From: Halomonas sp. HAL1
GTDB taxonomy: Bacteria > Pseudomonadota > Gammaproteobacteria > Pseudomonadales > Halomonadaceae
NCBI RefSeq assembly: GCF_030544485.1
Contig: NZ_CP130610.1
Coordinates: 1,488,001-1,552,000 of the forward strand
Direction: 5' to 3'
Length of the DNA: 64,000 bases
Shown here: positions 10,172 to 18,368 of the stretch, in pieces
Layout: each line of letters begins with the position of its first letter
Numbering within the stretch: position 1 is the stretch's first letter
The notes under the pieces: generated by a model
Seen by the model: only the letters and a program-made list of their open reading frames with translations
Database searches by the model: none
What the model was told of the DNA's origin: nothing
Position numbers and translations under genes: made by a program

Positions 10172-11878
10172 ATGATGTTGTCTGACCCCGCCAAAAAGTA
10201 CCGCCCCTTTGTGGCCGTTGATCTACCTGACCGCCAGTGGCCGAGCCAGCGCATTGAAGCAGCGCCTGTCTGGTGCAGTGTGGATCTGCGCGACGGTAAT
10301 CAATCGCTGATTGATCCGATGGACCAGGAGCGTAAGCAGCGATTGTTCGACATGCTGTTGAATGTTGGCTTTAAGCAGATTGAAGTCGGCTTTCCCTCGG
10401 CCTCACAAACCGATTTTGATTTCGTACGCTCGCTGATCGAGCAGGATAAGATCCCTGAGGATGTGACCATTCAGGTGCTGACCCAGGCGCGCCCGCACTT
10501 GATTGAACGCACCTTTGAGGCACTTCAGGGCGCTAAAAACGCGATCGTCCACGTCTATAACGCCACTGACCCGATGTTTCGCCGGGTGGTGTTTAATGTC
10601 GATAAAGCCGAGTGTGTGCAAATCGCCGTAGAGGCTACCCAACAGATTCGCGCGCAGATGGAAGCCGCTCCGCAAACCAATTGGACGTTTCAGTACTCCC
10701 CAGAGCTCTTCACCACCACCGAGATGGATTTCGCCGTTGAGATCGTCGAAGCGGTCATGGAAGCCTATGGCACCCGTGGTGATAAGCCGATGATCGTGAA
10801 CCTGCCCGCAACGGTAGAAGTCGCTACGCCCAATAACTATGCCGACCAAATTGAGTGGTTCTGTCGCAACATTAAAAATCGTGATCATCTGATTGTCAGC
10901 GTTCACCCCCACAACGACCGCGGTACCGGCGTGGCAGCAGCAGAATTGACGCTAATGGCGGGAGCTGACCGCGTTGAGGGCACGCTGTTTGGTAACGGTG
11001 AGCGTACCGGTAACGTCGATATCGTCACATTGGCGATGAACATGTACACCCAGGGCGTTCACCCGCAGCTCGATTTCTCCAATATCACCCCGATCATGCG
11101 CGAAGTGGAGTACTGCAACCAGTTGCCGGTGCATCCGCGTCACCCCTACGTGGGCGATTTGGTATTCACCGCGTTCTCTGGCTCTCATCAGGATGCGATC
11201 AAAAAAGGCATGGCGGATCGCCGCGCTAATCCAGATGCTGTGTGGGATGTACCTTATTTACCTATCGATCCGCTCGACGTGGGCCGCAGCTACGAAGCCG
11301 TTATCCGGGTTAACAGCCAGTCGGGTAAAGGCGGCGTTTCTTACCTGCTTGAGCAGGAGCACGGCATTGAGTTGCCGCGTCGCCTTTCGATTGAGTTCAG
11401 CCAGGTGGTGCAGGAAGTCGCTGAGCGCACCGGGCGCGAGATCACTTCGCAGATGATCTACCAAGCGTTCGCGGATGAGTATCTGGAGCAGCGAGCACCC
11501 TTTGGGTTGGTGAGTCATCGGCTCTCTTCTGAACCTGACAGCCCCAAAGTGACACTGGAAGCCATCGTTGAGACTGATGGCAGCCGCCAAACGCTCAGCG
11601 GTGAAGGCAATGGCCCGCTAGCTGCCTTTGTTAAAGCACTGGCCGCCGCCGGGCACGATGTGGAAATCATCGACTACCACGAGCACTCCCGCGGTCAAGG
11701 CGCCGATGCTGAGGCAATCGCTTACGTGGAAGTACGTATCGATGGTAAAGCAGTGTTCGGCGTGGGCACTGATGAAAGTATCACTAGCGCTTCCATGAAA
11801 GGCGTTCTTAGCGCTATAAACCGCCATCACTCCACTCAACCTGCGGCGGCGAACGTGACGGCGGAAACATTGGGGTAA
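10172..11878 (+). CDS. leuA: 2-isopropylmalate synthase LeuA (long form)
   Basis: First committed step of leucine synthesis, condensing acetyl-CoA with 2-oxoisovalerate. The 568-residue protein has an HMGL-type TIM barrel with DLRDGNQSL (metal-binding Asp near 39) and HPHNDRGTG plus [12 protein letters not shown], then a C-terminal LeuA regulatory dimer domain (about 430-560) that binds leucine for feedback inhibition. This is the longer LeuA2 type common in actinobacteria and many proteobacteria, not the ~520-residue E. coli type. The start at 10172 was chosen because TAGGAGAG lies 5 bases upstream. The frame stays open further upstream inside the channel gene, but no good start signal is there. 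Confidence 0.95.
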   Translation: MMLSDPAKKYRPFVAVDLPDRQWPSQRIEAAPVWCSVDLRDGNQSLIDPMDQERKQRLFDMLLNVGFKQIEVGFPSASQTDFDFVRSLIEQDKIPEDVTIQVLTQARPHLIERTFEALQGAKNAIVHVYNATDPMFRRVVFNVDKAECVQIAVEATQQIRAQMEAAPQTNWTFQYSPELFTTTEMDFAVEIVEAVMEAYGTRGDKPMIVNLPATVEVATPNNYADQIEWFCRNIKNRDHLIVSVHPHNDRGTGVAAAELTLMAGADRVEGTLFGNGERTGNVDIVTLAMNMYTQGVHPQLDFSNITPIMREVEYCNQLPVHPRHPYVGDLVFTAFSGSHQDAIKKGMADRRANPDAVWDVPYLPIDPLDVGRSYEAVIRVNSQSGKGGVSYLLEQEHGIELPRRLSIEFSQVVQEVAERTGREITSQMIYQAFADEYLEQRAPFGLVSHRLSSEPDSPKVTLEAIVETDGSRQTLSGEGNGPLAAFVKALAAAGHDVEIIDYHEHSRGQGADAEAIAYVEVRIDGKAVFGVGTDESITSASMKGVLSAINRHHSTQPAAANVTAETLG

Positions 11879-11911
11879 TTACTCAGTTACCCATTTAGCG
11901 AGGCGAAAACG

Positions 11912-13030
11912 ATGCGGCCCTGGCAGATCATAGTATTGACCGCGATGGTAATCGCAGGGCTCGCATCCGCGCTGGCTTCCCACGAACCGTTTGAGTCTCA
12001 ACTGGTGCGCCTGGAAGCTCAGCGGGCGCTGCCCTCTATTGAGCCATCGCTTCAGCGTGAGTCCCCGGAAATCAATGCGCTATTCCTTAGCTACGCTTCG
12101 GATCAGGCACTATGGATGAGTGCCTCCCTGGCCATTTTGCATTACGACGATTTGGCCCGGGAAGTGTTGGAAGAGTATGGTCTCTCACCTCAGTTTCAGG
12201 GTGTATTGTCGCGCTTTGGCGCTGACGCGGTACTGCCCATCAGCTTTTTTCGCACTCACGATGTCGCCACGCTACGGGCACAACACTGGGTCGGCGAGCG
12301 CTATCAGCAGGTCAGTCGTTGGTGGAGTGATGAGGAAGCAACCGCTAATGCAGAACTGACGCCATTCCGCCGTGGGCAGATGGGCATTGCTCTACTTGAG
12401 GAGAACGGTCACGCGCTGCTTAATCAGTTTGTGTTGAGTGACCAAGGTGAGGTTGAGTGGTTACAAGGTGAGCGAGTGGTCGCGGGTGTCGGCGACTTTT
12501 TTACCAGCGACCTGCGTGATCTCGAAAGCCAGTGGCGGCGGGGCGACAACATTGGCGCCGCCGATCTAGGCTGGGCGGGTGTCGATCTGCTGGTCATGGC
12601 CAGCACTGTCAAGGTGCTGCGGGCAGGCAGAGCTACACGTGCTGCTCGTGTAGGCAGTATCGAAGCGCAGGGCGCCCGAACAGGGCTGCGACAAGGGGTG
12701 TTGGCCACCAGCGGCCGTTTTGCGTCGTTGCCCCGCATGGCCAAGGTCGCCGCCGTAGCGGGCACCGCTTATGTGGTGGTTCGCCACCCAAGCTTAGTGA
12801 GCGCACTCGGTGCCAATCTCTCGACCTGGCTTGGCTGGCCGGTTTGGTTCGGTCAGTTTCTTATCTGGCTGATTCTACTACTGCCGATCCTGTTCATTGC
12901 TCGCTTTGCCTATCGCTGGTTACTCACGCCACTATTGTGGCTGTTGGTACCAGTAATACGGGTGTGTTTTGGTGCAGCAAATAAACAGTTAGCCAAACGT
13001 ACCAAGCCTCATACCAGTGATCTTGGCTGA
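11912..13030 (+). CDS. Membrane protein of unknown function
   Basis: I do not recognise this 372-residue protein. It opens with a hydrophobic segment (about 5-22) that could be a signal peptide or anchor, followed by a soluble, mostly helical region (about 25-215) rich in Glu, Arg and aromatic residues. An Ala/Gly/Arg-rich region (about 216-275) comes next, and two strong hydrophobic helices (about 311-330 and 332-352) lie near the C-terminus, which ends in a basic tail. No catalytic motif is evident. A GAGGCG ribosome site precedes the ATG. It lies 33 bases after leuA on the same strand with no terminator between, so cotranscription is likely but does not suggest a leucine role. Base composition resembles its neighbours. 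Confidence 0.8.
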   Translation: MRPWQIIVLTAMVIAGLASALASHEPFESQLVRLEAQRALPSIEPSLQRESPEINALFLSYASDQALWMSASLAILHYDDLAREVLEEYGLSPQFQGVLSRFGADAVLPISFFRTHDVATLRAQHWVGERYQQVSRWWSDEEATANAELTPFRRGQMGIALLEENGHALLNQFVLSDQGEVEWLQGERVVAGVGDFFTSDLRDLESQWRRGDNIGAADLGWAGVDLLVMASTVKVLRAGRATRAARVGSIEAQGARTGLRQGVLATSGRFASLPRMAKVAAVAGTAYVVVRHPSLVSALGANLSTWLGWPVWFGQFLIWLILLLPILFIARFAYRWLLTPLLWLLVPVIRVCFGAANKQLAKRTKPHTSDLG

Positions 13031-13057
13031 AACAGGGTGAGAAAGTAGCTGTTAACG

Positions 13058-13089
13058 CAATCGGGGCGGCTTTAGAGCCACCCCGATTG
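13058..13089. terminator. Probable hairpin terminator between convergent genes
   Basis: An inverted repeat of 13 pairs with one mismatch (13058-13070 and 13077-13089) lies 27 bases after the membrane protein gene and 22 bases before the end of the convergent dehydrogenase gene. T-tracts are poor on both sides, so it may be a weak terminator or only an mRNA-stabilising hairpin. Confidence 0.5.
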
Positions 13090-13111
13090 TTACTTGCCCA
13101 TTTTGCTAGCG

Positions 13112-15136
13112 TTATTCTGGCAGGGCGTAAACCGTGATTTGATCACCTACCTGATTTTTCAGAATGGTATTCCCACCGGAAATAAAGGCAACGTATTGGC
13201 GACCGTCGTACTCGTAAACGGCGGGGTTGGAGACAGACGGAGCTTCGGTCTGATCTGACCAGAGTTCTTCGCCGGTTTCAAGGGAGTAAGCACGTACCTT
13301 GGCATCCATTGAGGCACCGATAAAGATAACGTTACCCGCGGTGACCGCTGGGCCACCAATGGTAGGCGAGCCCCAGCTTTCGGGCATATAGAAGCCATAC
13401 TGCTGCGATGCTCCCAACGGACGACGCCATTTGATATCGCCAGTGGTCATGTCGAGAGCTACAAGCTCACCGAAAGGCGGTTCCCAGCAGGGCATGCCTA
13501 GCCTGTTGAGGGCAACCTCAAGGCGCATGCCGTAGGGCGCGCCTTCCTGAGACGCAAAGCCACTCTCGTTGCCAGATGCTCTATTGGCTGACTCGTAAGC
13601 TTCACGGTCATAAAGTCTGATGTACTGCACGATATGCGACGTGTTGACCACCGCCGTCTGACTTTCAGGATCGAATGCTACGCCGCCCCATTGCACGCCA
13701 CCTGCGCTGATAGGAAAGCCTAGCGTACCTTCACCCTCGGTAGTGGGTGGGGTGTACATACCTTCATAGCGAAGTTCCTCCCACAGTGCTGAACACTCTC
13801 CGAAGCTAACCGCGTCGGCCAGCGCCCAAACCTTGGGCTTTTCTGCCTGATCCATCAGCGGGGCCGGTTTAGTGGGGAAGGGCTGAGTGGGCGCATAGAC
13901 TTCCCCTTCAACGGAGCCGTCACCACTCGGAACCGGCCGCTCTTCAATCGGCCAGACGTCTTCACCGGTTTCACGATTGACCACAAACAGAAAGCCCATC
14001 TTGGTCGCCTGGATCAATGCCGGTATCTCTTCACCATCTACCGTAATGTCCATTAGCGTTGGCGCAGAATTAATATCGTAATCCCAGATGTCGTGATGAA
14101 CCCACTGACGGGACCAAACAACTTCGCCAGTTTCAATATCCAGGGCGGTGGTTGATGTACCGAGAGGGACTTCTTCAGTACGGTTGCCACCCCAATAGTT
14201 AGGCGAGGGTGAAGAAACCGGGAGGTAAACCAAGCCGCGCTCTTCGTCGGCAGACATGTGTGTCCACACATTAGCGGTACCGCTCTGCTCGCGCATCTGA
14301 TCGCTCAGTGCCTGGAATGTCCATTCAAGCTCGCCAGTGCGGGCATTGATTGAAAAGACGGTGCCGGGGGGCGCTTCTTCATAGGCCCAGTCCATGCCTG
14401 CCCAGCCTAAAATCAGATGATCTTCCACCACGGTAGGTGGCTGTAGCAGCGACAACGGCCATTTATCGTTGGTGTCGTTCCACTGATTGGCATTGAGCAC
14501 GCCGTTATCGGCAAACCCTTGGCACGGCTCGCCGCTGTCAGCGTCTACAGCGAATAGCTGAGCATCCATGGTGCCCATGTAGATGATTTTCTGGCAGGAT
14601 TCGCCAGCCACCGGATCATCGGCCTCCCAGTAAGCGACACCACGATTCTTTAAGGCGGGCTGGGTGAGTGCTTCCAGAGAGGACTGGGTGTCAAAACTCC
14701 ATTTCTCTTCGCCACTCGCTGGGTCAAGCGCGATAATTCGGTAGAACGGTGTGCCGATATAGAGCGTGTCGTTGGCAAATACTGGTGTTGCAGACCAGAC
14801 CGTTGCTGGTAAATCGCCCGAGCCATCTGCGACATCGCCGGTATGGAGTTCCCATGCTTTCTCTAACTCGCCAACATTATCTACATTGATTTGATCAAGC
14901 GGGCTATATTTCTGAGCGTTGAGTTGGCCGTGGAAACTGTCCCAGATTGGCTCGCCAGGCACCAGCGGGATGGGCGCAGTGCTGTCTGCATTCGCCTCAC
15001 TATTTTCCGACTCATCTGGCTGATCTTGTGCCAGTAACGGTATGGGTGATAAACAAAGCGCCAATGCTGTGGCGGTGCCCCAGCGCAGCGTGAGGGTATT
15101 AAAGTGAGGTCGTTTAGCAAATGAAGAAGTTGGCAT
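13112..15136 (-). CDS. PQQ-dependent dehydrogenase, glucose dehydrogenase-type catalytic subunit
   Basis: A periplasmic quinoprotein of 674 residues (start at 15136, with a GAGGAG site upstream). It begins with a signal peptide ending near PLLAQ, followed by an acidic linker. The rest resembles the eight-bladed propeller of E. coli membrane glucose dehydrogenase (Gcd). Shared landmarks are KYSPLDQINVDNV, YWGGNRT, VHHDIWDYD (catalytic Asp near 354) and ATKMG (Lys near 379, equivalent to the PQQ-contacting Lys of Gcd). The several-helix membrane anchor found at the start of normal Gcd is absent here but appears as the separate upstream gene at 15147. No haem-binding CxxCH motif is present, so electrons probably go directly to quinone. 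The substrate is unproven: glucose, quinate/shikimate or another polyol are possible. A longer start at 15193 overlaps the upstream gene and is less likely. Confidence 0.87.
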   Translation of the reverse strand: MPTSSFAKRPHFNTLTLRWGTATALALCLSPIPLLAQDQPDESENSEANADSTAPIPLVPGEPIWDSFHGQLNAQKYSPLDQINVDNVGELEKAWELHTGDVADGSGDLPATVWSATPVFANDTLYIGTPFYRIIALDPASGEEKWSFDTQSSLEALTQPALKNRGVAYWEADDPVAGESCQKIIYMGTMDAQLFAVDADSGEPCQGFADNGVLNANQWNDTNDKWPLSLLQPPTVVEDHLILGWAGMDWAYEEAPPGTVFSINARTGELEWTFQALSDQMREQSGTANVWTHMSADEERGLVYLPVSSPSPNYWGGNRTEEVPLGTSTTALDIETGEVVWSRQWVHHDIWDYDINSAPTLMDITVDGEEIPALIQATKMGFLFVVNRETGEDVWPIEERPVPSGDGSVEGEVYAPTQPFPTKPAPLMDQAEKPKVWALADAVSFGECSALWEELRYEGMYTPPTTEGEGTLGFPISAGGVQWGGVAFDPESQTAVVNTSHIVQYIRLYDREAYESANRASGNESGFASQEGAPYGMRLEVALNRLGMPCWEPPFGELVALDMTTGDIKWRRPLGASQQYGFYMPESWGSPTIGGPAVTAGNVIFIGASMDAKVRAYSLETGEELWSDQTEAPSVSNPAVYEYDGRQYVAFISGGNTILKNQVGDQITVYALPE

Positions 15137-15146
15137 CGTCGGCTCC

Positions 15147-15512
15147 TCAGGCATGTGTAGGGCGGGTATGGTGCGACGGACGAACCATATCAAGGATCAG
15201 GCCGATTAAACCGACCACCATAGCAGCGCAGATCCACCATTGATGAAGTAGCATGCCAGCGAAAAAAGTGCCGGTGAGGCCCACCAAGATGAGCACTCTC
15301 AATGCAATAGAAGCGCCTCGCCCTTTGATGGCCGCAAGAAGGAGTGCCAACACCGCAAGGGCGAGGCAGGCCACAATGGCCACTAGGGCGCCGAGTGTCC
15401 CGGTCACGCCGGTCAGTGGAGAGAAATAGGCGTATACAGCGATGGCAAGCCCGGCGAGTGAGGCGATGAGAAGTACGATAGTGCCCAGCCGGGTCGAGTG
15501 TGATAGCGACAT
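15147..15512 (-). CDS. Small membrane protein, probable anchor of the PQQ dehydrogenase
   Basis: A 121-residue protein with four hydrophobic helices (about 9-29, 38-62, 69-86 and 93-109) and short polar ends. Size and helix pattern resemble the N-terminal quinone-binding membrane domain of Gcd-type glucose dehydrogenases, and the gene directly precedes the catalytic subunit with a 10-base gap. The start at 15512 was chosen because AAGGAGG lies 10 bases upstream; the frame extends to an ATG at 15563 without a ribosome site. The anchor role is inferred from position and topology, not from recognised residues. Confidence 0.75.
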   Translation of the reverse strand: MSLSHSTRLGTIVLLIASLAGLAIAVYAYFSPLTGVTGTLGALVAIVACLALAVLALLLAAIKGRGASIALRVLILVGLTGTFFAGMLLHQWWICAAMVVGLIGLILDMVRPSHHTRPTHA

Positions 15513-15708
15513 GGCGTTATTTCCTCCTTGAAAACTTTCATGATAGTAAGGCGGACGCCTCACAACAAAGTAATTAGCTCTATAACGTTAGCAGAAAATC
15601 CCCGTAAACCTGCGGCAGTGCGAGAAGTAGTCCCAGAAAACGAGCAGGCTGATAGGTGACGCTTTTTTTCACAGTGGATGGCTGGCATTGTAAAAACGCG
15701 CATCTTTA

Positions 15709-15731
15709 TTAAACTAAATCTATTAGACTAA
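15709..15731. promoter_or_regulatory. Direct repeats before the toxin-antitoxin pair, possible operator
   Basis: TTAAACTAA (15709-15717) and TTAGACTAA (15723-15731) are near-identical 9-base units with start points 14 bases apart, in an AT-rich stretch 25 bases before the antitoxin ATG. Phd/YefM antitoxins usually bind short repeated sites at their own promoter, so this is a plausible autoregulatory operator. No binding evidence is available. Confidence 0.4.
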
Positions 15732-15755
15732 GTTTTCGCATTAGAGAGATTTTAT

Positions 15756-15995
15756 ATGGAAGCAATTAATATTCATGAAGCTAAAACCCGCTTGTCGCAG
15801 CTGGTGGCGCGGGCTGCCGAGGGCGAGGGGTTTATCATTGCCAAAGCGGGTAAGCCAATGGCTCGAGTCACGGCAATTGACAGTCCGGCGTCTGGTCAGC
15901 AGAAGCGCCTGGGATTTCTGGTCGGGCAATTTAAAGTGCCCAATGATTTTGACCGTATGGGGCAAGACGAAATAGCTGAGATATTTGGAGTCTAA
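15756..15995 (+). CDS. Type II antitoxin, Phd/YefM family
   Basis: A 79-residue antitoxin. The N-terminal pattern MEAINIHEAKTRLSQLV followed by EGFIIAKAGKPMARV is the Phd/YefM DNA-binding fold. The C-terminal third (about 50-79), ending in DEIAEIFGV, is the usual toxin-wrapping tail. The stop TAA is followed one base later by the toxin's GTG start. Such proteins neutralise the partner toxin and repress the operon. AT content in the upstream region is higher than in neighbouring genes, consistent with a mobile module. Confidence 0.9.
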   Translation: MEAINIHEAKTRLSQLVARAAEGEGFIIAKAGKPMARVTAIDSPASGQQKRLGFLVGQFKVPNDFDRMGQDEIAEIFGV

Positions 15996-15996
15996 T

Positions 15997-16383
15997 GTGA
16001 ACCTGCTTCTGGATACGCATATTTTACTCTGGGCGGCGGCAGAGCCAGAGCAACTCTCTGCTGATGCGCTATCGCTGATCAACGATGATAACAACAAGCT
16101 ATATTTTAGCGCCGCTAGCATCTGGGAAGTGGTGATTAAAAACAGTCTGCAACGCCCTGATTTTCACGTTGATCCGCACTTGTTGCGTCGCGGGCTGATA
16201 GACAATGGTTATTTAGAACTCCCTATCAGTTCACTGCATACGCTCAACGTTGCTCATTTACCCAGCATTCACAAAGACCCCTTTGATCGGATTTTGGTGG
16301 CCCAGGCAGAAGCGGAAGGATTTTTGCTGCTTACTGCGGATGAGCTGGTGGCTCAGTACACAGGTCCAATCCGGCGGATATAA
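15997..16383 (+). CDS. Type II toxin, PIN-domain ribonuclease (VapC-like)
   Basis: A 128-residue PIN-domain protein starting at GTG 15997, with TTTGGAG 6 bases upstream. The start gives the family-typical MNLLLDTHILLWA, where Asp6 is the first metal ligand. Further acidic residues are Glu in SIWEVVIK, Asp in DPFDRILVAQA and Asp/Glu in LLTADELV. PIN toxins of this subgroup, often paired with Phd-type antitoxins, cleave RNA with Mg2+ (family knowledge). The specific target is unknown. A TTG at 15985 is an in-frame alternative but overlaps the antitoxin. Confidence 0.9.
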   Translation: MNLLLDTHILLWAAAEPEQLSADALSLINDDNNKLYFSAASIWEVVIKNSLQRPDFHVDPHLLRRGLIDNGYLELPISSLHTLNVAHLPSIHKDPFDRILVAQAEAEGFLLLTADELVAQYTGPIRRI

Positions 16384-16552
16384 CAAGCTTATAGCTAGAC
16401 GAAGCCTGTGATCACAGAAAAGTATGGGTAACCGGGCCGTCAGATAATGACTATAGTTATCAACAACTAGGAGGCTAAATCGCCTCACTTAGCTTCAGGC
16501 CTCAGCGATGAGTTATTCAAGTGTCTCAGCACCGCGGTTTCTTTAACATGCA

Positions 16553-17587
16553 TTACAACGGCGTTTTACTCCCTTTGCCGGGTATTTCCCGAACCAAGCG
16601 TGGCATTAGAAAGCCTGGCAAGTGATCGCGAAGGCGGTCAACTAGTTGGCGTGCTTCTTCATCGGGTACATCAAAGTGGGCGGCGCCCTGAACCGGGTCT
16701 AGCACGTGCAGGTAGTAGGGCAGCACGCCTGCTTCAAATAGCCGTTCAGAGAGAGCTGCTAGAGTGGGCACGCTGTCGTTGATACCTTTCAGAAGAACGC
16801 TTTGGTTCAACAGCGTCACGCCCGCCTGCTTTAGACGCGTACAGGCGTCCACCACTGCCTGATCAATTTCATTGGCGTGGTTGATATGCAGCACCACCAC
16901 TTTTTGCAGGCGGCTTTTGCTTAGCCAGCCGAGCAGTGCGTCATCAATCCGGTCAGGAATCACCACGGGCAAGCGGGTATGTATGCGCAGCCGCTTGAGG
17001 TGAGGGATACTTTCAAGTTGTTCGACCAGCCAGGCAAGCTGCCGGTCGCTTGCTGCAAGGGGGTCGCCGCCGGAAAGAATCGCCTCGTGAATGGAGGGGG
17101 CGGCACGCAAGTACTCCAGCGCCTCCTGCCACTGCGCCCGGGAAGGCGAGTTCTCGCTATATGGGAAGTGACGGCGAAAACAGTAGCGGCAGTTGATTGC
17201 ACAGGCTGGGCTTGCAATCAGTAGCACGCGGTTAGCGTATTTATGAATCAGCCCTTTAGCGGGCTGATGGCCGGCTTCTTCCAGCGGGTCAGCGACGTAG
17301 CCTGGAGTCGTTGAGGCTTCCTTGCCCAAGGGCAGCACCTGAAGAAGCAGGGGGTCGTTCAAATCCGCAGGGGCTATTTTAGCCAGATAGGCTTCAGGCA
17401 CGCATACCTCAAACAGCTCGTGACCTAGCTGTGCGCCTGTCAGCAGGTCGGTGTCTAGCCCGAGCCGCTCGCACAATACTTGCGGGTCGCGGATTGCCTT
17501 TGAGAGTTGCTGCTGCCAATTGGAACGTACCATCGTGTTGCACTGTTGTTGCGTTTCAGAGGCTGAAATAATGATGTTCTCCTGCAA
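16553..17587 (-). CDS. epmB: EF-P (R)-beta-lysylation protein EpmB (lysine 2,3-aminomutase)
   Basis: A radical SAM enzyme that converts (S)-alpha-lysine to (R)-beta-lysine for attachment to elongation factor P. The iron-sulphur motif CAINCRYC has cysteines at about 129, 133 and 136. KYANRVLL, ILSGGDPL, LRIHTRLPVVIP, HINHANEI and VQGAAHFDV all follow E. coli EpmB. I favour the TTG start at 17587 because AAGGAGG lies 6 bases upstream and the protein then matches the E. coli N-terminus. An ATG 24 bases upstream (17611) has no ribosome site. It is transcribed divergently from efp, and epmA follows efp, giving both lysylation enzymes in one locus. Confidence 0.93.
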   Translation of the reverse strand: MQENIIISASETQQQCNTMVRSNWQQQLSKAIRDPQVLCERLGLDTDLLTGAQLGHELFEVCVPEAYLAKIAPADLNDPLLLQVLPLGKEASTTPGYVADPLEEAGHQPAKGLIHKYANRVLLIASPACAINCRYCFRRHFPYSENSPSRAQWQEALEYLRAAPSIHEAILSGGDPLAASDRQLAWLVEQLESIPHLKRLRIHTRLPVVIPDRIDDALLGWLSKSRLQKVVVLHINHANEIDQAVVDACTRLKQAGVTLLNQSVLLKGINDSVPTLAALSERLFEAGVLPYYLHVLDPVQGAAHFDVPDEEARQLVDRLRDHLPGFLMPRLVREIPGKGSKTPL

Positions 17588-17694
17588 AAAAGCCCTCCTT
17601 CGGGTTATCATGCGCGCACTTATTGGATGACGCTATCAACGACGAAGCAGGGCTTCGCGCATCACGTTACTGAAATAAAACATTGAGAGGCATT

Positions 17695-18261
17695 ATGGCG
17701 AACTATTCTACCAATGAATTCAAAGGCGGTTTGAAAGTAATGCTCGACGGCGATCCCTGTTCGATCGTCGAAAACGAGCTGGTCAAGCCTGGCAAGGGGC
17801 AGGCGTTTAACCGAGTTAAGCTGCGTAACTTGATGACGGGCCGTGTGGGTGAGAAGACTTTCAAATCTGGTGATTCGCTGGAAGGCGCTGACGTCATGGA
17901 TTTGGAGATGGAGTACCTCTACACCGATGGTGACATGTGGCACTTCATGAAGACCGATGGCTCCTTTGAGCAGTACGCCGTGGAAAAGAAAGCCTTGGGT
18001 GATACTGCTAAATGGCTGAAAGAGCAGGTGCCCTATATCATTACGCTTTGGAATGATAAGGCCATTTCTGTGACGCCGCCCAACTTCATTGAGCTGGAAG
18101 TGGTTGAAACTGACCCAGGTTTGAAAGGCGATACGGCGCAAGGTGGCTCTAAGCCTGCTACGCTATCATCTGGCGCTGTAGTGCGCGTACCGCTGTTTAT
18201 CAATCAGGGCGAAGTGTTGAAAATTGATACGCGCAGCGGGGACTACGTCTCTCGCGCTTAA
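17695..18261 (+). CDS. efp: Elongation factor P
   Basis: A 188-residue translation factor that rescues ribosomes stalled on polyproline. It starts [14 protein letters not shown], and the modification site is Lys34 in KPGKGQAF, identical in position to E. coli. The three beta domains are complete and the end, [10 protein letters not shown], is typical. The ATG follows GAGAGG; an ATG-like codon 12 bases upstream is too close to the ribosome site to be the start. It sits between epmB and epmA, so Lys34 is expected to carry beta-lysine. A strong terminator follows. Confidence 0.97.
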   Translation: MANYSTNEFKGGLKVMLDGDPCSIVENELVKPGKGQAFNRVKLRNLMTGRVGEKTFKSGDSLEGADVMDLEMEYLYTDGDMWHFMKTDGSFEQYAVEKKALGDTAKWLKEQVPYIITLWNDKAISVTPPNFIELEVVETDPGLKGDTAQGGSKPATLSSGAVVRVPLFINQGEVLKIDTRSGDYVSRA

Positions 18262-18296
18262 TTACTTTTCACGTTGTTTTTCGCTTTGGTAATGAG

Positions 18297-18328
18297 GATG
18301 GCCACGCTTTTAGCGTGGCCATTTTTTG
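18297..18328 (+). terminator. Rho-independent terminator of efp
   Basis: A 10-pair hairpin (ATGGCCACGC at 18298-18307 with GCGTGGCCAT at 18313-18322, five-base loop) followed by a run of T residues to 18327, 37 bases after the efp stop. Confidence 0.92.
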
Positions 18329-18368
18329 CTAAAAAATAGCTTGTCTATAGCTTATCTAAGGAGCAGTG

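Noticed and set aside
12424-12984. Long open frames on both strands inside the orphan membrane protein gene
   Set aside because: They are Arg/Ala/Pro/Ser-rich translations without ribosome sites. The frame at 11912-13030 has a good ribosome site, a signal-like start and clear membrane helices.
13159-15120. Several open frames antisense or out of frame within the dehydrogenase gene
   Set aside because: They lack ribosome sites and recognisable motifs, while the main frame has clear PQQ-propeller homology.
16406-16417. CRP binding site
   Set aside because: The half sites TGTGA and TCACA overlap without the usual six-base spacer, so it does not fit CRP.
17643-17657. Small hairpin CGAAGC-AGG-GCTTCG before efp
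   Set aside because: Six pairs with a three-base loop in a GC-rich gap; no T-run and no evidence of a regulatory role.
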